From positions 1 through 61,783 of the forward strand of contig CAIWCC010000201.1 in the NCBI GenBank assembly GCA_903911085.1: a stretch of DNA of 61,783 nucleotides, written 5' to 3'. The DNA comes from an uncultured Bacteroidales bacterium (lineage in GTDB: Bacteria; Bacteroidota; Bacteroidia; Bacteroidales; Paludibacteraceae). Positions 55,440 to 61,783 of the stretch are shown in pieces (position 1 is the first letter of the stretch; every line of letters starts with the position of its first letter). Made by a program: the position numbers and the translations under genes. The notes under the pieces were generated by a model, which was given only the letters and a program-made list of their open reading frames with translations, made no database searches and was not told the DNA's origin.

Positions 55440-57968
55440 CTATTTAATTTGATTATGTGTTTTAATTATATCAGATGCGATATCTTTAATATAGATAAAA
55501 GAAACTTTATCTCCTATCTTAAATGATTGATCGAATGATTCAGATATATACTCGTCATTATTTAAACATGTTATGATAATTAATTCTTTATCAATTGTAG
55601 TTACTATACCTTCAATTCGAAGTTCATTATTAAGAAAATCAATTTGATCTTTATTTATAGTAGTTACTTGTGTTATCCATTCACCATTTATTGAATCCCT
55701 TGAATTACAAATCTTTCTCGTTTCCTTAAAGTAATGTGTCTGAATATCCATTAAAATACAATATGGATAAGAAAATTCGTAAGATGTACCACGTCTACCT
55801 GTTCCGACTTCTGTTAATTTGACGATGTTCAACTCTTCATTTTTTGCAAATAAAGGTGTAATTAGAGATGAAAGTCCTGGGACTCTGAATCTATATGCTG
55901 CTTGTTTTCGGCAAGCTTTAGCTATCGATTGCGCAAGTTCTTTATCAGATACATCATAACTAGCAAGTAGGTTACTTGAAAAATCCTTAATTATATTAAG
56001 AATCTGTTCTTTAGTAAATGTTTCACCCCTTTGATAATATGGTGAAGTTATACATTTATCCATTAGACTTATAAACCGTCTTGAAGAACCATCAGATGCA
56101 TAAATAAGTTGTTCCAAACTATCCTCAGAATTATTATCTAACACACTTATTATATCTGAAATTTTTGTTGGAGAAAAACTGTTAATAGAGACGATTTTTA
56201 AATACTTATTTACTAGTTGTTTACAATAATCTCGAAATGCAAAATAATCATCACAATTTTTGATGTCATAATCAAGATTCACAATTGTTCCAAATCTCTC
56301 CTCATTCAATATGTCTGATAAATCATTTGGATAAACAGCAATTCTTGTAAAATAGGGACCACTACTTCTAATAGAATTCATCCAACGAATAAATCCATTT
56401 TCTTTATCATTAAAAAACTCTTTAGGAAATACAGGTGCCACTTCATCAATTAATAATAATATATACCTAAAATAGCTAAACATATTTTCGTTAATAGCAA
56501 CTCCAAGTTTCCATATAATACTGCCTTCCGTCTTAGATAAATTTGATAGTTTTTGTTTTAATCGATGTATTGCATTTTTAAATTCTAAAGAATTTAATTC
56601 CAAAGATTTTTTTTCAAGTGCATAAATTATTGAATCATAAATCAAACTTTCAGAAGATTCAATTAAAGATTTTGGATTTTTTTTCCATTCTGAATTATGA
56701 ATATTTGACAAATTAATCATAACAGGGAAAGAATCACTTACTTTCTTTTCCTTAATATTATCATTAAAAACTAAATTGCCAAAAATCTCTAAGTACCTAA
56801 GCAGCATGGTCTTACCAGATCCTCGACTTCCCCTAATAATAGCATCCCCGGCAAGTCGAACTGCACTTTTATTTCTACCTTCACTTGAAACAAAAAGATC
56901 AATTATGTTATTTGTTGAAATTTTCTCAGCATTACTATAATTAAATGGATTACTCAGAATATTGTATTTTTTAATTAAAGCTGGATCTTCAAGAATATTA
57001 GATGTAACAGAATCAAATTCCGTCAAATGAGGCAGATCATGAAATGATGGATTAGTATTAACTGAATTATCATCAGTCCAACCACCAAAACCATATTTTG
57101 TTTTTTTATTTGGACTATATGCTCGCCATAATGTTTCTATCTTCTTATTATAAGAATCAAGTATGTGTATTGAATATTGATTTTGTGTCCCATCCTGTCT
57201 TTGAGAAACATTTACGCCTGTAGATCCTGCACCAGAATGTATTATTTTTAAGTTATCTTGAATGCATTCATGACAACAACATTCATGAATATGGCCTGAA
57301 AGAGTAATATGATATCCATTTACAATTAATATCGATTCTATTTCGTAAGAATTATTGATTATGGAATTTGAATGTGACTCTGTACGTTCAATTCTATGAT
57401 GAGTAATACAAATTTTAGTATAACCAGCAGTATTATCTTTGTGTTTTTTTAACAAGCTATCAATTAATTTTTTTTTATCAATAAATCCAATATGATTTTC
57501 ATAATCTTCTAATTCACAACTATTCATAAAAAGGAATTCAATGCCAAATCTATTATCAATAAGTTTCATAAAACCATTAGTACTGATATAAGAATTTTTA
57601 TTACACGTTTTATCAATAAATTTGTTATAATTATTGTACTTCAAAGTATTATCGCCCACCTCATTCGCAATCTTCGATAATGGCCAATTAATATCATGAT
57701 TTCCTGGAACTGCTAGTACCGATGATTTATCGAGTGAAATTGATTTACATAGATTTTCAATTGAATTTGAAGCATCCAAGAATTCATTTGCATGACCTGA
57801 TTCAGTAATATCTCCAGATAAAATGATATATATAGGAATAAATTGATACTTTTCAGAAAGAAATGTTATATCATTCGCTAAAGATTCATGAATCTTTGAA
57901 GGTGTTTCAAATCTGTGATTTTTACCGTACTGTAAATCAGAAAGTTGTATTATTCCAAATCGGCTCAT
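55440..57968 (-). CDS. Metallophosphoesterase fused to P-loop NTPase
   Basis: An 842-residue two-enzyme fusion. Residues 1-285 form a calcineurin-like phosphoesterase: Asp11-x-Gln13 (LSDLQYG), Asp53 (SGDITE), Gly-Asn-His-Asp 89-92, His190-His191 (CITHHRIE) and Gly-His-Ile-His 225-228, i.e. all metal ligands. A Cys cluster (ECCCHEC, 229-235) follows. Residues 360-680 are a STAND/AAA-like NTPase with Walker A GSRGSGKT (380-387) and Walker B ILLLIDEVAP. The C-terminus (750-842) looks like a small beta-rich domain. No TM or signal. Nuclease or nucleotide-cleaving activity switched by the NTPase is a plausible defence design (inference). ATG start. Confidence 0.8.
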   Translation of the reverse strand: MSRFGIIQLSDLQYGKNHRFETPSKIHESLANDITFLSEKYQFIPIYIILSGDITESGHANEFLDASNSIENLCKSISLDKSSVLAVPGNHDINWPLSKIANEVGDNTLKYNNYNKFIDKTCNKNSYISTNGFMKLIDNRFGIEFLFMNSCELEDYENHIGFIDKKKLIDSLLKKHKDNTAGYTKICITHHRIERTESHSNSIINNSYEIESILIVNGYHITLSGHIHECCCHECIQDNLKIIHSGAGSTGVNVSQRQDGTQNQYSIHILDSYNKKIETLWRAYSPNKKTKYGFGGWTDDNSVNTNPSFHDLPHLTEFDSVTSNILEDPALIKKYNILSNPFNYSNAEKISTNNIIDLFVSSEGRNKSAVRLAGDAIIRGSRGSGKTMLLRYLEIFGNLVFNDNIKEKKVSDSFPVMINLSNIHNSEWKKNPKSLIESSESLIYDSIIYALEKKSLELNSLEFKNAIHRLKQKLSNLSKTEGSIIWKLGVAINENMFSYFRYILLLIDEVAPVFPKEFFNDKENGFIRWMNSIRSSGPYFTRIAVYPNDLSDILNEERFGTIVNLDYDIKNCDDYFAFRDYCKQLVNKYLKIVSINSFSPTKISDIISVLDNNSEDSLEQLIYASDGSSRRFISLMDKCITSPYYQRGETFTKEQILNIIKDFSSNLLASYDVSDKELAQSIAKACRKQAAYRFRVPGLSSLITPLFAKNEELNIVKLTEVGTGRRGTSYEFSYPYCILMDIQTHYFKETRKICNSRDSINGEWITQVTTINKDQIDFLNNELRIEGIVTTIDKELIIITCLNNDEYISESFDQSFKIGDKVSFIYIKDIASDIIKTHNQIK

Positions 57969-58334
57969 ATTTTATTTTTTTTATTTTAATCTTTAATTAT
58001 AACAAGTGTTTCAAACTAATTATAGAAAATTGATAATTTGCTAATTTTATTAAGCACTCCGCTTTTCCCCCTAGCATAATCCTGATTTTTGATATTTGGC
58101 AGCATCCCTTCCCAGTTGCTCAAGTAAGAAATCACCAGCTTTCTATCTTCATCTTTATTTTTCAAAGTTGTTACTTGAAAAAAGTTATTAGCTTTCACCA
58201 CATTTTGAGACTCCTAATTTTTCAGCCCTCAAAAATACATAAACTATTTAACACTGCATCTTTTTTGCCTAACTATTTTAAAAATAAATTAAATCAAAGA
58301 AATTTTAAAAAGAAACGGCTCCAATAACTGGGAG

Positions 58335-58377
58335 CAATAACTGGGAGTGCGACTCAAAGTCGCGCCCCCAGTTATTG
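58335..58377 (+). repeat. REP-like palindrome, type A, with tandem half-copies
   Basis: Core GTGCGACT / AGTCGCGC with the same mispairs; outer arms CAATAACT and AGTTATTG pair. The left arm is repeated once more just upstream (58322). The right half plus flank (37 bases from 58354) is repeated directly after it (58391-58427), sharing TCAAAGTCGCGCCCC, GTTATTGTG and CCATCACCGC. Confidence 0.85.
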
Positions 58378-58592
58378 TGGCCATCACCGCTCAAAGTCGC
58401 GCCCCGGTTATTGTGCACCATCACCGCACCTTGTTCTATGTTCCTATAGTGTTCCTCTATAGTTCCTATTTATTTCATATAGCTATATTACTCACATAAT
58501 ACATACATTAAACATAGTAGATACTTACAAAAAATATATCTATATAAGTAAATAATATCAAAGTATATTAAATGTTTATTCTAAAATTAGTG

Positions 58593-58600
58593 TATCTTTG
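58593..58600 (+). promoter_or_regulatory. Candidate -7 element
   Basis: TATCTTTG followed by TACC, an exact TAnnTTTG match. No -33 TTG at 19-21 bases. It would transcribe the hypothetical gene at 58869 with a leader of about 260 bases. Confidence 0.45.
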
Positions 58601-58868
58601 TACCATTAATCAAATATAGACGAAACATAGAACAATGGTATTGGAACATAGAATGAGGTGCGGTGGGAGTAACTTCTAACCCTAACCTCACCCGTCCTTT
58701 GGACACCCTCTCCTTGAAGAGATGGAAATTGGACTTTTTGAGTTTTTTGGGGATTATGCAAGCTTTGGTTCCTAGAAATTAGGATATAAAAGAACAATAG
58801 TAATTTCATTTCCTGCTTCAGTTGAAACGAAATAGTAAATAGTAAATGAGAAAATAGTAAATGACATT

Positions 58869-59678
58869 ATGGCAATAGTAAAAGGATTTATTCAAATGAC
58901 TGGAAGCATCAAGGGTGTTTCATTTTATACGGTGCGAGGTAGTGATCAGGTGATTATGCGGACCAAAGGTGGTGCCAAGAAAGAGCAGATTGCTAAGTCG
59001 CCCAAGTTTGCAGGATTGCGAAAGCAACAAAAGGAATGGAGCGGTTGCACAAAATTTGCATCAGTGGTGCGTTTTGCTTTTGGTGGGCTGCACCGTTTGG
59101 CGGATTATAACCTTACTGCAGTACTGAACGGTTTAGGCAAAAATATACAAAAGCTAGATACTAAAAGTGATGTGGGGCAACGTTCGGTGCTACTTTCGCA
59201 GTGCAAACTGGCATTGGGTGGATTCAATTTTAATCGCAACTATCCATTTAATACCGTATTACGGGTGGGAGTGAATTTCCAACTGGACAGGACGAGTTTG
59301 CTATCTACAGTTACTGTGCCGCGCATTAATACCGAAATCGATTTGCTGAACATTCAGCGGTTGCCATATTTCAGGTTGATAGTAGCAATGGGTACGGTGT
59401 CGGATATGCAGTACAATGTGGATATTAACGACTACTCGCCACTGGTTCCAGATATACACGGTGCAACAGCAATTCAAACAGGCGAGTGGCATTCCGCCGA
59501 AACTATTTTGCCCGAACATACTATGACTGTACAAATGTCCGATGCGCACCAAGCTCTGTTAACCGATGAAGTGAGTGTAATATTGAGTATGGCGGTGGAG
59601 TTTGGCAAGGTGGGTTTTGCGGGACAAACAGTGGAAGTGAAATATGCTGGTTGTGGTAAAGTGCTGTGCGTGAAGTAA
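58869..59678 (+). CDS. Hypothetical protein of a Bacteroidota phage-like family
   Basis: A 269-residue protein. The N-terminus (GFIQMTGSIKGVSFYTVRGS, QVIMRTKGGAKKEQIAKSP, FAGLRKQQKEWSG) follows a pattern I associate with Bacteroidota proteins found near mobile DNA; the rest is beta-rich (VLRVGVNFQLDRTSLLSTVTV, TMTVQMSDAHQALLTDEVSVILSMAVEFG). No signal peptide, TM or catalytic residues. Codon use is more GC-rich than in the neighbouring defence genes, suggesting a different origin. Layout resembles the DUF6266-like protein at 48786. Function unknown. Confidence 0.6.
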   Translation: MAIVKGFIQMTGSIKGVSFYTVRGSDQVIMRTKGGAKKEQIAKSPKFAGLRKQQKEWSGCTKFASVVRFAFGGLHRLADYNLTAVLNGLGKNIQKLDTKSDVGQRSVLLSQCKLALGGFNFNRNYPFNTVLRVGVNFQLDRTSLLSTVTVPRINTEIDLLNIQRLPYFRLIVAMGTVSDMQYNVDINDYSPLVPDIHGATAIQTGEWHSAETILPEHTMTVQMSDAHQALLTDEVSVILSMAVEFGKVGFAGQTVEVKYAGCGKVLCVK

Positions 59679-59920
59679 TAATTATGGTCAGTTGAAAAAC
59701 TATGAATAACCACAAAGTGGTTAAATTTGAATAGCCCCGAATGAAATTCGGGGTTGATGATTTACAAAAATAACAGAACCCAGAAAGGGTTCAACATATA
59801 TGATGCAGTAATTGAACCCATTCAGGTGGACTGTGAAAAATTCGCAATTTATTGAAAAATATCTTCGTTCCATTTTTATTGCTGAAGATATTCTAATTCA
59901 CCTTGAAGAATTAAAGAATT

Positions 59921-60079
59921 GAACGCGGATTTACGCTGATTAAGCGGATAAGACGGATTTTCCTATTTAAGACGGATTTAAAATTGACTTTGTCAATTGA
60001 TTTTAAGAGAAAAATCAAAAATGCTTGCATTTTTTCTTATCAGTTTTTTAATCCGCTAAATCGGCGTAAATCGGCGTTC
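59921..60079. repeat. 159-base element with 29-base imperfect inverted ends
   Basis: Left end GAACGCGGATTTACGCTGAT then TAAGCGGAT; the reverse complement of the right end is GAACGCCGATTTACGCCGAT then TTAGCGGAT, so 26 of 29 positions agree. The centre has its own hairpin-forming AAAATCAA/TTGATTTT tracts. No clear target duplication and no coding capacity. It resembles non-autonomous intergenic repeats seen widely in this phylum (recollection). Confidence 0.6.
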
Positions 60080-60390
60080 TATTAATTTGTCTCTTTTGGG
60101 GACGAAGTTTTTAAAGATATATAGTTAATTTTTGACACCCCACCATTCAGGGTTCAAAATTTATTCGTTGTAATTTACCACCAGTTTCACTGGTGGCTAT
60201 TCACATTAAATCCCTTCGGGATTTTTAGATTGCAATAGGAAATGTACATGCAAGTAAAATGAACGATTATTTTCAAATATTATGCACATTAATCAAAAAA
60301 CATGTAACTATTTTATTGTATATCAATAGTATTTGTAATCTGTACTTAAGAAATCGCTTCTTTTTGCATTGAAAATACTAAAAGTACATT

Positions 60391-60416
60391 GGGTGGGATT
60401 AAAAAAAATCCCACCC
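60391..60416 (-). terminator. Hairpin after the AHSA1-like gene
   Basis: GGGTGGGATT and AATCCCACCC form a 10-bp stem with an A-rich loop, about 90 bases after the stop of the minus-strand AHSA1-like gene. The GC-rich stem stands out from the AT-rich surroundings, but no strong U-run follows on the minus strand. Confidence 0.5.
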
Positions 60417-60507
60417 TACAGTGTAATGCTTGCTCAGCTAATCAATATATCCGAAAGTACAGTTTTTTTTAACCAAAGGCAAGCTGTTATTTGATTTATT
60501 ACTTATT

Positions 60508-60918
60508 TCAATTTTCTTCAACGTACTTTTTCAAATTGTCCAAAATACATTGCCAACCAAAACGTTGCATTTCAATGGGATTTTCGGATTCAGCTTCGAA
60601 AGTCTCAGTTATCCGTGTTCCAATGCCTATGTATTCAAACTCAACAGCCACTTTGCGGTTGTCACCCAAGGTATATTCAATTAATTTATGTGGTTCAATA
60701 TTATCGTAAATACCCCAAAAATCAAAGCCGAAACTGCCATCTTTGGCTTCCATACGCCAATTAAATTTGCCACCAACATGCAATTCATTACTTGCAGCAG
60801 TTGTGTGCCAATCGTCAGAAGCTGCATTCCAATTTTGTATATCGGCAGGAGTTGTAAATCGCTTCCATACTTCTTCCAACGAAGCATTAATACTTGTGTG
60901 AATTGTGATTTTTTCCAT
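60508..60918 (-). CDS. SRPBCC/AHSA1 family protein
   Basis: A 136-residue START-fold protein like the C-terminal domain of the Hsp90 activator Aha1. Family landmarks: HTSINASLEEVWKRFTTPADIQNWN, GGKFNWRMEAKDGSFGFDFWGIYDNIEPHKLIEYTL, VEFEYIGIGTRITETFEAE and RFGWQCILDNLKKYVEE. These bind hydrophobic ligands; the ligand here is unknown. ATG start, 1 base after the stop of the VOC gene upstream, so the two form a coupled pair, which is common for these families. Confidence 0.9.
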   Translation of the reverse strand: MEKITIHTSINASLEEVWKRFTTPADIQNWNAASDDWHTTAASNELHVGGKFNWRMEAKDGSFGFDFWGIYDNIEPHKLIEYTLGDNRKVAVEFEYIGIGTRITETFEAESENPIEMQRFGWQCILDNLKKYVEEN

Positions 60919-60919
60919 A

Positions 60920-61345
60920 TTATTTTGTCATGCAATTAAACATCCATCTAATTCCAAATTTATCGGTACAATTTCCATGATATGCTCCCCAAAACATATC
61001 TTGAAGTTCCATTTCCACTTTACCACCATCTGATAATTTATCAAAAAGCAGTTTTGTTTCTTCTTTTGTGTCTGGCTCAAGCATTAATTGTATGTTGTTG
61101 CCCTTTAGCACATTGAATCCCATTGATTCGGGTGCATCTGTTCCCATAAGCACATGACCGCCCAAAATGGGTAACTCGATATGCATTATGAGGTTTTTGT
61201 CGCTTTCGGCAAGTGCTGGATTTGGAAAATCGCCCATACGTGCAATTCCACCACTCGAAAATTCAGTACCAAAAACCGATTTGTAAAAATAAAAGACTTC
61301 CTCCGTATTGCGAGGAAAATTTAGATAGGTGCTTGTACGTGCCAT
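60920..61345 (-). CDS. VOC superfamily (glyoxalase/PhnB-like) protein
   Basis: A 141-residue vicinal-oxygen-chelate protein. TSTYLNFPRNTEEVFYFYKSVFG, MHIELPILGGHVLMGTDAPES, and LFDKLSDGGKVEMELQDMFWGAYHGNCTDKFGIRWMFNC match the PhnB/3-demethylubiquinone methyltransferase-like type. Possible metal ligands are His in MHIEL and the late Trp-Gly/Asp-x-Phe-Gly region; the enzymatic role is unknown. ATG start. Co-transcribed with the AHSA1-like gene. Confidence 0.9.
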   Translation of the reverse strand: MARTSTYLNFPRNTEEVFYFYKSVFGTEFSSGGIARMGDFPNPALAESDKNLIMHIELPILGGHVLMGTDAPESMGFNVLKGNNIQLMLEPDTKEETKLLFDKLSDGGKVEMELQDMFWGAYHGNCTDKFGIRWMFNCMTK

Positions 61346-61783
61346 AGTATTTTATATTAGAATTTCAGCGTATAACAAAGCAATTGAAGAAATTGTTCTC
61401 GTTTAAATATGCGGAATTTTGTAGGACTGATATAATTTTTATTGTGAACTCTTGTGTTTTCGGTATCAAGAGTAATTGACAAAAATTGCGAATGAAAGCT
61501 AAGTAAATGGAAGTAAATAATGTCGTATTTATTAGACTTTATATAGATTAAATTGCTACGCAATTAAAAATAAGAAGCTTAACACTAAGACCACATAGAC
61601 CACATAGATTAGCTACGCTGACCGTTGGTTCACTAAGTTTATTTTAAATCAAATATAGACCACTAAGTATAAAACATAAATGTTTTATAGAGAAACAATT
61701 GCAATATAAACAAAAACATTTATGTTTTTTCTTAGTGTTCTTTTTTTAGCTAATATTTTTAGTGTAACTCAGTGCACTTAGTA
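61346..61783. other. Intergenic end of the window
   Basis: About 440 AT-rich bases, no supported gene. A pair of imperfect inverted repeats is present: CACTAAGTATAAAACATAAA near 61661 and its approximate reverse complement ending CTTAGTG near 61737. ACCACATAGACCACATAGA direct repeats lie near 61591. Confidence 0.5.

Larger units (their letters stand above)
57969..58868. other. Repeat-rich gap upstream of hypothetical gene
   Basis: About 900 bases without a supported gene. A short frame at 58016-58201 (61 codons, GTG start, no ATG) could be a gene remnant but has no recognisable family. Type A palindrome and its tandem half-copies occupy 58322-58427. An exact -7 motif TATCTTTG on the plus strand is at 58593-58600, pointing to the gene at 58869 with a long leader. 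A stretch near 58680-58730 contains AACCTCACCCGTCC and CACCCTCTCC, frequent in repeats of this phylum (recollection). Confidence 0.55.
59679..60507. other. Gap made of nested hairpins
   Basis: About 830 bases, no gene. Five compact perfect hairpins with arms of 6-8 bases lie at 59708-59722, 59735-59753, 59776-59792, 60178-60196 and 60208-60224, e.g. CCCCGAAT/ATTCGGGG. GAATAGCC (59729) and GGCTATTC (60195) bracket most of them. In the middle is an inverted-repeat element (59921-60079). A terminator-like hairpin is at 60391-60416. Confidence 0.65.

Noticed and set aside
58016-58201. 61-codon minus-strand frame
   Set aside because: Starts only at GTG, opens after a stop, no family recognised and no ribosome binding site; kept only as a possible remnant in the gap description.

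Overview
The window looks like a chromosomal segment of a low-GC member of the Bacteroidota. The signs are a protein ending in a type IX secretion sorting-like domain, a SusC/SusD pair, promoters matching the Bacteroidota -7 motif TAnnTTTG, an FtsI-type transpeptidase with a C-terminal PASTA domain, and MurE with the DNPR motif of meso-diaminopimelate ligases. No rRNA, tRNA or CRISPR array was seen. No genus is assigned.

Layout. 0-3.7 kb: a large secreted T9SS-type protein and a small Gly-rich membrane-anchored partner, closed by a perfect hairpin. 3.7-10.5 kb (minus strand): a YgbA-type Cys-rich protein, alkaline phosphatase, MerR regulator, LysM lytic transglycosylase, DUF5683-type protein, ParB, ParA and an OmpH/Skp-like chaperone. 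10.9-18.3 kb (minus): a SusC/SusD transport pair under a TPR-AraC membrane regulator, with a frameshifted YhcG/DUF1016 nuclease-like gene wedged between susC and susD. 18.5-35.2 kb (minus): a nearly complete division and cell wall (dcw) cluster in the order mraZ, rsmH, ftsL, ftsI, murE, mraY, murD, ftsW, murG, murC, ftsQ, ftsA, ftsZ, then yqeY; murF and ddl are absent. Two TGGGG boxes 10 bp apart lie upstream of mraZ.

35.5-42.1 kb (plus): an acyltransferase, then a tight operon that looks like a stressosome signalling module. It holds two tandem small STAS-like proteins, RsbR-, RsbS- and RsbT-like proteins, a kinase-like ATPase fused to an RsbX/SpoIIE phosphatase, and a hybrid histidine kinase whose N-terminus carries another RsbT-like ATPase domain. 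42.4-48.0 kb (plus): a MarR-controlled TolC-HlyD-ABC2-ABC2 exporter operon without an ATPase gene, with the same 15-bp operator-like site in front of marR and in front of tolC.

48.0-60.5 kb is accessory DNA. It holds a 223-bp IS66-like MITE with 16-bp inverted termini and an 8-bp target duplication, a REP-associated tyrosine transposase (RAYT), an adenine methyltransferase/possible type IIG enzyme, a GHKL ATPase fused to a PD-(D/E)xK nuclease-like domain, a metallophosphoesterase fused to a P-loop NTPase, and two phage-like hypothetical proteins at the edges. Seven palindromes are scattered through it. They share the core GTNNGACT-N4-AGTCNNGC with a T:G mispair always at the seventh position from the loop, two of them lie in frame inside coding sequences, and their outer arms differ from copy to copy while still pairing within each copy. 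This REP/RAYT family, together with the putative defence genes it surrounds, is the best candidate here for an undescribed system. The window ends with AHSA1-like and VOC-like genes.
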